From assembly GCA_032164245.1 (NCBI GenBank), contig JAVMKO010000002.1:181170920-181234919 (forward strand): a stretch of 64,000 nucleotides of DNA, read 5' to 3'. The DNA is from Sternotherus odoratus (Eukaryota > Chordata > Testudines > Kinosternidae). Of this stretch, positions 22,370 to 34,683 are shown piece by piece. The notes beneath the pieces are model-generated. The model did no database searches, was not told where the DNA came from, and saw only the letters and a program-made list of their open reading frames with translations. Made by a program: the position numbers and the translations under genes. Within the stretch, counting starts at the first letter, position 1; every line of letters starts with the position of its first letter.

Positions 22370-25095
22370 TAATTAGAAAACAATGTATTTACAGAGATAC
22401 AACTAAGGACATAATCTGGCTTGCAGAAGTTTTATTACTAGTGATGAAAACTAAGAATGAAACAACCTGACTTGACTTTCAGAACCCAGGTTGAGTTTAC
22501 TGGGTTGGTAGTTTAAGAAAGAATCATCTCTATTTATAAACTGAACAAATGTAATATGGAGAGGCTCAATCACAATCTCCAGGCAACCTCACAGTCACTT
22601 TTCACAATAGAATAACACTTTAAATAAAAGAACAACAAAACCCAAGTGTACAAGGGTAAATACGTACTCCAAGACATGTTATGTGGATAACTGTATTTTG
22701 TTTCCAATTAACTTCATCTAAGAGACAACAAAATATTTATAGTTGAAATACCAGCAACAGTCTACTATAATTCTTGTCTTAAAGGTGTTAAAGTTGACAG
22801 CTGCAGGGAACAGAAGGAAAATATTGCACTATCTTTGAAGTCAGAAAAATGAAAGCATCTGGTCTATTTACAAAAGAAAGAGTCAAGGTATTGTACTGCG
22901 TATGCTGCTTAAGATTTTCTTGCATGTCCTTGTGTGCATGAATTACTTTTACCCCTTCCCATTGCTTATTCTTCGTAACCTACTGGTGGCCCTTGAATTA
23001 TTTTTGACCTGCACGTCAGATATTTATCAAAATTATACAGTTATTTAGCGTCTTTCTGGTATTACTGAAGTTAGGGGATGGAGAAAGGATCAGAAAAGCA
23101 TTGCTACACATTTTGCCATAGCTTTCCTTTTAATTCAATGTGAATATGAACATTTCACATTTCACTTTGTTTAAAGGCAAAGAGCCTATACAATAAAATA
23201 AGATTGGATTTAAGGCTCTTCTGATTAAGTTTACAGGTTTAGAATTTTTGAAAGCTCTTCTAATACAAGCTTTAGAATTTACTGAAGCTCCAAGAGGCAA
23301 TGGGACTTGGAAAACAATGTTTTATTTAAAGATCAAGGGGTGGAGAGTAGTGAAAAACAAAAGAAAATTTCAGCTGCCATTTGTGGTCATAAAAATAAGG
23401 GACATTCCCTTTGCTAATATTTGAAATAACGTAGAAGTCTCCTCTAGCCTTTAGAAGACATATGGAATTATTTTAATGGCTGGCAAGGCTCTTGCCAACA
23501 TCCATAACCCCTTTAAACTACCTGCAGAGTACTTATGAGTAATAGCAGTTGACTTAAGTACAAAACACATCTTTCCCCATAAAACAGAGCACTATGCTAC
23601 AACAGTGAATTACTGATGGAAAAAGGCTACATTTTATCCAGATATGCCATGAGCAATGAATGCCTAATAGTTCAGAAACAGATTAATGGGCACGTATTTT
23701 CATCTTTTCTTAGCTCAGTATCTTGAGGGTTTGTACAGTTTTGGTAGTTTTAGCACTGCAGTCAGAAAGCAAATCAGATACAATGCATGCTTGCATGCTA
23801 CAATATCATCATTCTACATTTTACCTAGAGGCTTAAAAACATATTTTTTGCATCAGAGCTAAATGCCATGAACTCATAATATTCTGGTGGTTGAATAAAA
23901 GGAAAAGCCTAGAATTGCATTTTATCTGAACCTGTATTGCTTTCCTAAGAGATACATGCAGGAAGAAGAGCTCTGTAAGCCTTTGGGCCCACACTAGTAC
24001 AATGTGATAAACTGATTTGCTTCAGGATTATCAAAAGAAACTATTGAACATACCTCATTTGTTTCTATTTTACCTTCAATTCAAGAATGAGATATTTTAA
24101 TGTGATTTTTCTGGGGTCTGGGTTTAAAGGAACAAACAGACAATGCCAAGTTTTTCTTATTCGGCAGCTTATTAAAAATAGAGTGTAACATGTGAAGATT
24201 GATAAAAGTCCTCTGTTAAGCACCATTTTTACAAGAACGCCATGAAAGACGACACACATTAGAATACAATTTTATGGAACACAAATATTATTCTCAGTTC
24301 TCTAGGAGAATGATGATTAAGCAATGCTGAAGTTAGGGTTGCACACATAAATTCTTCCCCTCTTGTGTACACATTAAAGTACTGTCTTTAATTACACTAT
24401 CAAATACTTTTTCTCAAACAATATAACATAATCAAACATTAGCTAAATACCTCAGCCTAAGTGACCATCCAGTTTACTTTGAAGTAAATTTAGCTACCCA
24501 TGTAACTCCTAATGAGTTTTGTCAGAAAGCTAGGGTGCAAACCTTGATTTTCAAAGTCAAGACAGTGAAATCAAAACCAATTTCTTCTGGGCTAAGACTA
24601 GGGAAGGGTTATTTCCATGTCAACCAAACTTTAAAATGCCAGGTATATCAGTTCAAGGACTATTCAAAATAAGGATGCAAAAATTCTTTATTATGAGAAA
24701 AGTATATTTTGGCCTGTATTTCTTTTAAACATTTGGAAAATAGCCCTGCTCCAGTCAGTTTGGTGTAATTCAGTGGACTATTGAATTTAGTGTGCAGCTA
24801 GGTTAGGTATACTTGCATGCATAAAATAGCTGTCCTAGTACAGCTGTGCATTTGATGGGTTTAGTAAGAAATTATACTGTGCATGCTTACTACATGAATT
24901 ATAAAGATATGACATAATCCTGCAGCTGGATCTGACCACATAAAATCCTGCTGAAGTCAACTCGACTCCACATGCGTGCAAAGGTCTACCCAGGCAAATC
25001 AGATTGCAGGATCTGTTGAATACAAATTGGTTTCCCTAAAAACAATGAAAGGCACTCCTCCTCAAATGTCATCTTTTAAACCTCAGCTATGTGGA
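22370..25095. other. AT-rich stretch without recognisable features
   Basis: I find no gene, RNA or recognisable repeat in this stretch. Open frames are short and lack motifs. Confidence 0.5.
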
Positions 25096-25105
25096 CTGTG
25101 TAGGC

Positions 25106-25901
25106 CAGTGGTTCCCAACCTTTTTTTGGCCATGCCCCACCTAAGCATCTCTAAAATCCTGATGCCCCCCCCCGTGACATATAATTCTTATTATTCAAAA
25201 AGTGAACTCCTATTCATGTGGAGGAACCCTAAAAGACCATTAACTTGGTCTAAACAAGCTTCCAAAGAACATGGCATCCATGAAAGAGAAAAATAAAAGA
25301 ATGAAAGGACAGTTGAAGTACTGAGGAAGAAATCACTAAGAAATTGTTAAAAAAAGAATAATAATATGAAGTGATATGAAAAAATAGCAAATAAAGATTA
25401 AAAAAACATATAATAGAGAACTGAAATGCATAAATATAAAATAATTTTAATGGAAGCTTTTTCTGTAATACTTTGATCATTTTAAGGAGACCGTTCATCA
25501 TGGATAGCGGGTATGAAACCAAATTCTAAATATTCCTCTGAATACTGACGAACTTTTTTCTTGCTTGCACTACTCATTTTATGCATAGGGTTTATGAAAG
25601 AAATAAATGTGAGAAAAACTTATGAAGTGAAATGCACTTTGATGGTTGTGATGATGGTGATACACCAGGCATGGGCAAAAGCGTGCACGCGGGCAGATTG
25701 CACTTAAGTGCGAACGGTTTGCACTCGGAGTGCAGAGCCCCTCCAAGCGGCCACCAGGGGTGGGGGCATCAGCGGTATATGAGGCCCCTAGAACCATAAG
25801 AAATGCAAAAAATTCGCTGTTAATAACTCATTCTCGAATTGCCCCCCTTAAAAATCAAATTGCCCCCCTGTGGGGCGTGCGCCCCACGTTGGGAACCACC
25901 G
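25106..25901. mobile_element. hAT-like element, 796 bp, perfect 8-bp duplication
   Basis: It begins CAGTGGTTCCCAACC and ends CGTTGGGAACCACCG, inverse of each other with two mismatches. GTGTAGGC is repeated exactly at 25098-25105 and 25902-25909. The middle is AT-rich, with a short block near 25668-25770 that looks foreign (GCACGCGGGCAGATTGCAC). Subterminal parts are C-rich (GATGCCCCCCCCC and AATTGCCCCCC). No transposase motif is recognisable, so it is a non-autonomous member or a deleted one. Confidence 0.88.
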
Positions 25902-25909
25902 GTGTAGGC

Positions 25910-28900
25910 CATGTAGGCCAGTCACTATATACAAAATGAGAAAAGTGCCATTTCCCCACTTTCCTCACATAAAAGCAGTTGAACTATAATTGTTCCAACT
26001 TTAAAAGAAAAAAGAAAGTTGTCATGCAGAGAATAAGCATGGACATGCTCAGCAAGTTACAGGTGAGTGAAAATAAAGTCTAGTGTTACACAGTAATGGA
26101 AACTGTTATATAACCTTAACTACAGCAGCTCTTTATAGAAAACTTCCTTATGCGTTTAGTATGGATTTTGTGAGTACAACAGTATTATAAACCAACTACA
26201 AATTTTAGAGTATTTTATTCAGAAGTGTGTAAGTGTTGAAACTACAGAAACAACATATCCTTCTAACATAAAGCATAATATTGTAAAAAAAAAAAAATTA
26301 ACTACAATATTTCTGCATCTCGTGTACTCGAATCTACAGTAACGGCCTTAGTCCCTCATGTCACTCAAGTAAGGCAAAAGCACCAAACTGCAAAGATGTT
26401 ATTAACTTTTTATGATTATTTGTTATGGTAGTGTCCCAAGCTCTAAATAAGGTTCAGAGCTCTTTAATATCTATGCACTGTAGACATATATGTGGACATG
26501 GTCACTACCACAAAGAGGTTACAATCTAATTTAAAACAAGACATGAGTATAAAAAAGATCCTGAGGGAAGGAGGGTAGGACAGGATCAGATCCCACCTTG
26601 TCCTTCTATTCACCCAGGGTGAAACTCTTTTAGCAACCAGAGAGAAAAGGAAGCTAGGACTTTTGCTGAGAATTCTGTTAACAAGAACAAAACCAACAAA
26701 ATAACACCCTCGCAAAAAAACTACTCTGATAGTCCAACTGGAACCATACACATTATAGTCTTAGAATATTAGAATTAGCAACACATTACCAATTCCCAAG
26801 AATATTGAATTCAGATTGGTTTATCTGTGACAAAGACACCATTATTGGCAGATGAAAATTCTAGTTTATAGAAACTAATCTGGAACTTTTAGGCTGGGAT
26901 GTTTCAGTTTGTATTCACCATGAACTGTTTTCCTCCTGCCTCCCTCAATTCTAACACCACTCTTTTTGATTATCATCTTCATTATTTCTCACTTGTTCTC
27001 CCCCAGGTCCTGTTAATGCCACTCTTTTGAACCCTTCAGTCTATTAAACATTCTGACTTCTCTATTTCCCTCTCCTATTTCCATCTCTTTGGGTGATTAC
27101 ATGTTTTTTTACCTAACATCTGTCTTCCTATCAGTACTTCATGGGCCATGTTTGGATGAGACACAAATTATGGTATAAGTTATACCTTGGTTAAATGGTA
27201 TATGTCATTCCCAGTATTAGCTGGTGTAATTTACACATTGATAGTGTTGTAGTGAGAAAAGTCAACTGGAAGGATTGTTAATGAACGTGTAAGATAAAGC
27301 AGTGCCTCTCAGACATGTTTCCAGGTTAGAAACAAGGCCTTCCATGTATAAGTCACATTACTTTGCATTCACGATGAGTTACCAATGTACAATTTTACAC
27401 TAATTATATCCTGGTTTGGGCTCGGAATTAGGTAAGATACCATCAATCCTCTCCTCTACCACTCAGAAGTCCCCTGCAAACCAACCCTAACTCTCTCTCT
27501 GTCTCATCTCTCTCTAGTCTTGCTAGATGCTATAGTGAGCATCTTTGAAGACAGTCTCATTCCCTCACAGACCATCTTTATATGTTGTCTTTCCCTTGTT
27601 CAGCTGGCTAAACAATATCCCACTCAATTAGTTCTAAAGCTTTAACAGCACTTCTCTGTCTTGAACTCGCTCGGGTCCTCCTCCTCAAAAATTCAGACTT
27701 TTTCAAGGACAAAATTTATATAATTATCCATCTTCCCCTTCTTTTTCTTTTTCCCTCTTCCTTTATCTGTCATCATTCACTCCTTTCTTTGAAACCCGTC
27801 TTTCCCCTCTGGTCCACCGCTAATCTCATGACATGCACTCTTAATCTTGACTAAAGAAAGGGCCCAACATTACAGGAATCATATTTTTATTGATACTGAA
27901 CAGCAAAAATTCTATGTCCTTCTTTATGAGGACTGTAGCCAGAAGAACACATAAAGGATTAGGACTGGTTTCATTATAATGACCATTTCATTTGATAATG
28001 TTTACTGACAGGTCTGTAGTAAGAAAAGGAATATCTAAAACTCTTAAGGGGCTCTGGGGAAGTAAAAAAATAAGGCTTCTCCTTGTGGGCTGAAGTGGTA
28101 CCCTTATTTAAATAAGACATTTTGAAATTGGAAACAGTCATCCCCAAAAAAGATGTTTCCCACTGTAGGAGAGGGTCAGGACTTTGATTTTTTCAGGAAT
28201 ACCTCCCCTTTCATGGAAGGGTACCCATGATGTAGGTTCACAGACAGAATGAGTCTTGAGCCACATTACAGAATTCAGTCACAAGCTGGCACCTGCAGTG
28301 TGGACTTTGATGCTATCCTTTAGAGGTGCTGAGGGGTCACTCAACTGCTGTCTTTTGTAACATTTTAGCAACATTTTTATAATTTGTCATGCCATTAAAA
28401 TCACATAGAAAGAGAGAATAGAAATGCCAAGTTGTCAACCACATAATCAAAGACCCTTTTAAGTACTCTATCTACAGTACATTCTTTCCTAGGGAAAATC
28501 AAATAATGGCATTCAATAGGTAGGGAGGATTTGCTATCCAAGCGGGAGCTACTGCTGAGCTGGCTTTAGTGACTGAGGTCCAAGGTTTTATCATAGCAGT
28601 GGGGCACCTGGACATATGAACAGACCATGGACCTAGTATCTAGTGCCAGCAAGGTGTTCTTAATGAGGACTAAAATAGACAGTCAATTCATTGTCAAGAT
28701 TTCTTTCCTTACAAATGAGGGTGAAATTCCCTTCAGACCATAGCCAACATAACCTAGCCAAGTTTACTTCTGAGAATTTTGGCAATGTCTTTACATAAAC
28801 AAAAATCCTCTAATAACCAGAGTCCATTTCTTCGGACTTCCCTAGGGTTTGAAGGAATTCTTGCTGTCATGAGCGTATGAGAAATAAGGATCGAACAAAA

Positions 28901-29170
28901 TATTTTCAAGTATTCCTGGAAAACCCAGTCATTCATTATGAGAGTCTCAGTTAACAGTAGACAGAATGGGCTTAGCTAATGGACAGCATTGGTTGAGGCC
29001 CTAGGTATTGCAACAGGCCTTAGATGCTAGGGACACAGTGTGGAAAGATCAGCCTGACCTCTAGCTTTAGCAAAGGCTTTGCTTAAGTAAAATAAGACCA
29101 GGCATGAAAAATTGCAGTAAACCTATATACCCAACATAAATTTAGGAATAGAATAGACACAGAATGTCCT
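25910..29170. other. Unique stretch without recognisable genes
   Basis: The only repeat hint is at 26465-26600, where GAGGTTACAATCTAAT resembles 11540-11560. The frame at 26464-26751 on the minus strand has no motif. Confidence 0.5.
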
Positions 29171-29172
29171 AC

Positions 29173-29286
29173 CTCTTCTGGATGTTTCTGTGCCACCGCT
29201 ACCAGCTCTTCAGAGCTGCTTCTTGAGGTAGAGGGTACCATATTACCTGGTGCCTCTGAGACCACTTCATTTGACGGTTCGGAGTC
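29173..29286 (-). CDS. Candidate internal exon, unknown gene
   Basis: On the minus strand a good acceptor (TCTCTGTTGCCCTCAG) precedes 114 bases, exactly 38 codons with no stop, ending in GAAGAG|GTAGGA, a usable donor. The peptide is acidic and Ser-rich, beginning DSEPSNEVVSEAPGN and ending VAQKHPEE. Such symmetric, low-structure exons are typical of alternatively spliced inserts in scaffold or cytoskeletal proteins. I do not recognise the gene. If real, the window lies in introns of a minus-strand gene. The phase-0 borders and balanced codon use support it; the lack of any recognised homologue is the weakness. Confidence 0.4.
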
Positions 29287-29351
29287 CTGAGGGCAACAGA
29301 GACAAATAGACCCCTCAGAAGTGTATTGAAGTGGTACTCCACAAAAGAGAC

Positions 29352-29500
29352 TTTTTAGAGGTACAGTGGTCTGAACACAGGCATGGAAGCCAGGAACTCC
29401 TACATCCTAAAAACCTTCTAACCTGGGCAAGTCATTTAACTTCTGTCTCAGTTTTTCCATCTTTAAAATTGGGGTATTACATACCTTACATAAGGGTATT
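29352..29500 (+). mobile_element. MIR-type SINE
   Basis: The order ACAGTGGTCTGAACACAGGCATGGAAGCCAGGAACTCC, GGGCAAGTCATTTAACTTC, CTCAGTTTTTCCATCTTTAAAATTGGGG is the diagnostic order of MIR. It is diverged, as expected for an ancient SINE. Confidence 0.85.
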
Positions 29501-29504
29501 GTTA

Positions 29505-30060
29505 GAATACATATTCATACAGTATTTGAAGATATACAGTTGTATATTAGTATTATTTTCTCTTCTGCCCTCCCCTTCCTTTCATGTGGAAAGGAAAAAA
29601 TAATTTTCTTCCAACTAGAATGAGTAGAGGCATGATTGTGCCATCAGCTGGGAGCAAGGTACAACAAGAACTAAAAACAAGGCACTTAGGTGATTATTAA
29701 GTATTGCTTAAGTCTTCAAACACAATCTGACTAGCACTGCTACCTACCAGTGAAGCAGAGAACTTGCCACTTGCATCCTAGTTGCTTGTATTATTTAAAG
29801 CTTAATTACACATATTTAAGCATTAGAGAAAACAGACATGAGTACACTAATAACCATATGTGTTCGGCAAATCAATAAATACCATTAAGAGCAGAATTTG
29901 TCCCACTTTCATATGCTTCCCCAATGAGTCCTTAGGTTAGATTCAAAGGTGAGGTAAATGGCTGTAAGAGTTGTATAAAATATTTAATTTGGTCTTAAAC
30001 TTGAGAAGAGGTAAAATAGTGGAATGATCTGCAATTCTCTGTATGAGCAAAACCCAGAGG
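29505..30060. other. Stretch without recognisable features
   Basis: AT-rich sequence between the MIR and the next CR1; I see nothing in it. Confidence 0.5.
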
Positions 30061-30079
30061 AGAGATGGAGGTGATTGTA

Positions 30080-31085
30080 AGACTGTACTCAAAGAGTAGC
30101 TATCAATAGTTTGCTGTCAACTATGAGGGCATCCATAGGGAAGTCCAGTTGGGGTCTGTCCCAGGCTCGGTTCTAGTCAACATTTTCATTGGTAACATAG
30201 ATAATGAAATGCAGACTATGCTTATAAAATCTGTGGATGACACTAAGCTGGGACGGGTTGCAAGCATTTTGGAAGATAGGCTTAGAATTCAAAATGACCT
30301 TGACAAACTGGAAAATTGGTCTCCAATTAGCAAGATGAAATTCACTAAGGAGAAGTGCAATGTATTTCACTGAGGAAAGAAAAATCCAATGCACAAATAC
30401 AAAATGGGGAATAATTGACTAGACAGTAGTACTGCTGAAAAGGATCTGGGGGTTATAGTGGATCAGAAATGGAATATGTGTCAACAATGTGATGCTGTTG
30501 AGAAAAAGGCTAATATCATTCTGCAGTGTATTAACAAAATTATGTATGTAAGACACAGGAGGTAATTGTTTGTTCTGCTTAGTACTGCTGAGGCCACAGC
30601 TGGAATAGTATGTCTAGTTTTGGGTACCATACTATAAGAAAGATGTGGGCAAACTGGAGAGAGTCTAGGGGAGAGCAACAAAATGATTAAAGATTTAGAA
30701 AACCTGTCCTTTGAGGGAAGGTAAAAAAAAAGGGGGTGGGGGCATGTTTAAAATTGAGAAAAGATTACTTTAAATATGCTAAGGGCTGTTTTAAGAGGAT
30801 AGGGATCAATATTTCTCCCCGTCCACTGAAGACAGCACAAGAAGTAATTGGCTTAATCTACAAGGAACATTTGGGTTAGATATTAGGAACACTTGCTAAC
30901 TGTGAGGATAGCTAAGTACTGCAATAGGTTACTAAGGGAAGTTGTAGAATCCTCATCATTAGAGGTTTTAAGAACAGGTTAGTCTAACGCCCATCAGGGA
31001 TAGTCTAGGTATCCTTGGTCCTGCCTCAGTGCAGGGGCCTGGACTAGATGATCTCTTAAGGTCCTTTACAGTCCTACATTTTTAT
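30080..31085 (+). mobile_element. CR1 LINE, 5'-truncated, decayed
   Basis: The translation retains GSVPGSVLVNIFIGNID and DDTKLGRVAS (30149-30373), the reverse transcriptase segment around the catalytic Asp pair, where the usual Phe-Ala before the Asp pair reads Ser-Val. Later pieces correspond to the end of ORF2. The tail GGACTAGATGATCTCTTAAGGTCC and TTTATGATTC is that of CR1. Several stops and frameshifts break the frame. It cannot be active. Confidence 0.88.
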
Positions 31086-31089
31086 GATT

Positions 31090-31550
31090 CTTGATTGCCA
31101 TGTATGTACTTAGGTGCTTTAGGTGCTTTTCCTGTTACTCCCCATCAGTGTGCAGGGTAAATGTGGACACCAACTACAAACCAAATCAGAGTAAGTTACA
31201 CATTTTATCACTTTTAACAAACATTTAATTTCCACCACTCTTTATGTCACTACTGAGTTTGATCCAAAAATTCCCAGGGAGCTGTGGTTCACTTTTATTA
31301 AGTTTGAATTTGGCCCAACAGGGTTAGATAGGTGTAACTGAAAAGAGAATCTGGTCCATTTCATTATTCCTTTTGTTTTTAATGAATGCTCCCAAATCTA
31401 GCACTAGATTCAATAAACATTTCACCTACTGTATAATCCATGTCATCCAAACCCCATGCAAATCTGTTTCGTGGCTCATTGAAAGCTGATGTAGAACATA
31501 AAACTGTAGTTCTTACTGAATCAGATGCATTAACAATACACTATTATTAT
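31090..31550. other. Stretch without recognisable features
   Basis: Unique-looking sequence between two LINE remnants. Confidence 0.45.
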
Positions 31551-31554
31551 TAGC

Positions 31555-32760
31555 GAATGCACAAGTGATATAACAAACATGGAAAGATGCTGAAAATATA
31601 AAATATAAAGTAGGAAGATAAAACAGATATTAAAGTACAAAAATAAAAAATGTCAGAATGACTTGGGTAGGTGTCACGTTTTATCCATTCAACTGTCTCA
31701 GGATCAGCAGTGTGGAGTCTGTAAAGTCCTCCTGACAGACCAGCATCAGATGAGCAGTCAGTTAGTAGATGCACGGGCAATAAAAAACAACAATAAAAAA
31801 AAAAACAGGCTCTTCCATCGGAGCTACAACGGCCTGTTCCTGAATCCCTGGGTGTGGTCATTTGCATATGAACCAGTTAAGCCTGCATCAGAGTAGTATG
31901 GCAGTTTGAAGCCAGGCAGTCTCTTGTGAGGCTGAGTGATGAGGAAGCAGATTTTTACAGATTGAGCAGCTTGTTCCCATTCTGTTTGGCAGCATCCACC
32001 ATCGATATGGTTGGTAACATAGTCTAGAGAGGTCTTCTGCTGATGAGTCAGTGGCAAGGCGTTTCCTATATATATTTGAAAAATTGAAGTTGTAGCATTT
32101 CCTGGATTTTGTCAAGGAGTTTCTTTGCTGCAATATAACCGTTGACGTTAGGTGGCAGGATATTAGAGAGGATTGGTAGCCAGTGAACCTTTTTTTGGTG
32201 CCATACGTCCTGTTATTCTCACTGTTGGTTCAATTGTACATCAGATATCTGTGTGGGGAAGTTAACCACACAGGAGCACCGTGCTCTCCAACTAAGCAGT
32301 CATCTAGCACTGAATTACACAGTGTTTGCACAAATCCTCAGTGGAGACCCCATGCTCATTTAAGAGGCCATTTCTGCATGTACTCTTCAGATTAACCTTG
32401 GTGAGATGGTTCTTATAGGTGAGTGTACCAACTAGAGTTACTCCTGCATATAATGGCTTTGGGTCATGTGTCTGTCATTCTTCATTCAAGAAGATATTGA
32501 GCTCTGGATGACGTGACATGGATGAGATGGAAGTATGACAGCATTGTATCTGACCCACTGGGCTTACATCTCCACTTCTTGCATTGGCTACTGATTACTG
32601 CCATATTTTGATTTAGGATGTCCTCAAAATTTTTAAAATTCCTCTCCCTTGAAGCAAGGTAGATGTGAGCTGCATATTCAATGGCCTTGAAATTGTTGGA
32701 GGCAGGTCATTCATAAACATATTGAAAAAACTTGGAGCAAGAACATATCCCTGAGGGAGT
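31555..32760 (-). pseudogene. Decayed reverse transcriptase tail of a jockey/I-group-like LINE
   Basis: Read on the minus strand in shifting frames, the region gives in order a segment like the RT palm and thumb (from about 32760: LPQGYVLAP, FFNMFMNDLPPTISR), a segment like YAGVTLVGTLTYKNHL (near 32410-32460), then KRLPGFKLP (about 31900), and finally SGGLYRLHTADPETVEWI (about 31690-31740). This order matches the C-terminal half of a LINE protein family seen in many aquatic animals and some reptiles. It is unlike CR1 and RTE, both also present here. Stops and frameshifts are frequent. Clade assignment is by memory of family phrases and is tentative. Confidence 0.6.
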
Positions 32761-34683
32761 CTGTTTTTCTGAGTCCTTCAGCTTCCTTGACTAGGGATCT
32801 GTTCTAGAAAGAAGGTCTGCTGGGAGAAGATGGGGCCCACCTCATCAAGAAGGGGAAGAGTATATTCGTGCACTGACTTGGCAATGTAGTGAGGAGGGCT
32901 TTAAACTAAGTTCAAAAGGGGGAGGCAACAAAAGTCCACAGCTAATCATAAAGAGAGGTTTAGATGTCAGGCAGGGGGGGACACAGAAAATTGCAATAAG
33001 ATTATAGGAGCAACAAGAGGGAAATCTGTGGGGAAATGTGCTCATCATCTTAGATGTCTATACACAAATGTGAGGAGTATGTGGAATAAACAGGAAGAAG
33101 CGAAAGTATTAGTGCATAAAATAAATTATGACTTAATTGGAGTCACAGAGATTTGATGGGATAAGTATCATGACTAGAATATTGGTTTATTCAGGAAGGG
33201 GAAAAACAAAGGCGGTGTTGCAGTACATATCAAGAATATATATTTGTTCTGAGGTCCAGAAGGAGACGAGAGGCCGACCAGTTGAAAGTCTCTGGGTAAA
33301 GATATAAGGGGTAGAAAATAGGGGTGATATTATGGTATGTGGGCACCATAAACCATCAATTTAAGAAGAGGTGGATGAGGTATTTCTAGAACAAACCAAC
33401 AGAAATATTCAAAACAAAAGTAATAGGGGAAATTAACTACAGAGACATCTGTTGAAAAGTAACATTGAAAAATAACACATTCCAGTAAGTTCTTAGTATG
33501 TATTGAGTATTTTTTGTTTGAGAAAAGGGAGAAGTAACCCCCGGGGGACAGCCAATTAAGACTTTCTTCTGATCAATAGGGATGAATTGATAACAAATCT
33601 GAAGGTGGAAAGCAGTTTGGGTGAAACTGATCATGAAATGGTAGATTCTAGATAGAGAGATATTCTAGACATATTCTAAGGAAATACAGTAGCAAAATAA
33701 TGACAAGGGAATACAGAGATGCAGACTAACAGAATCAGAGAATTGGTAGGTAAGGTTGCATGGGGAGAAAATCTGAGGGAAAAGCTGTTCAGGAGAGCTG
33801 GCATTTTTTCAAGGGAACAATATTAAATGCAAACTAATCCAGGCTAATGTGAAGGAAAAATCGGTAGGAGGCCAATAAAGCTCCATGAAGAGCTCTTTAA
33901 TGATTTGAAAATAAAAAAAAAGAATCCTAAAAAAAGTGGAAACATGGACAAATTGCTAAGGAGAAGTACAAAAGAATAGCACAAGTATGTAGGGACAAAC
34001 TCAGAAAAGGTAATGATCAAAATGAACTACACCTAGCAAGACACAGAAAAGGCAATAAGAAGAGGTTCTATAAATACATTATGAGCAAGAAGAAGACAAA
34101 GGAAAGTGTAGATCCTTTACTTATCAGGGAAGAAGAGTTAATAATGGATGACATCAAGAAGGCTGACATGTTTAAAGCCTGTTTTCCTTCAGTTAAGGTT
34201 AATGGTAACCAGACACTTAATACAATTAATATTAACAACAAGGAGAAAGGAATGTAATGTAAAATAGAAAAAGAACAGGTTAAAGAATATTTAGATAAGT
34301 AAGATATATTCAAGTTGCAGGGCCTGACAAAATTCATCCTTGCATACTTAAGGAACTAGCTGAAACAATTTCTGAACCATTAGCAATTATCTTTGAGAAC
34401 TCATGGAGCACTGTTGAGGTTCCAGAGGACTTGAGAAAGGCAAATATAGTAACTGACTTTAAAAATGGGAATAAGGAGGGCCAGGGAATTATAGAAACTC
34501 CACCAGAGAAGTCCTTTGGGGCCATCTGCCTGTCCCAAGTCAGGGTAAAGGAGGAGGGTTGGGCGTGGGGCTAGCAACTCCACCCCGTAAAAAAATCAAC
34601 TTGCTACAGAAACACCAACAACAGAAATAGAGATAACAGAGACTTTTAGCCTGGAAAAAGAAGGGTCTTCAACTCGAAGACGC

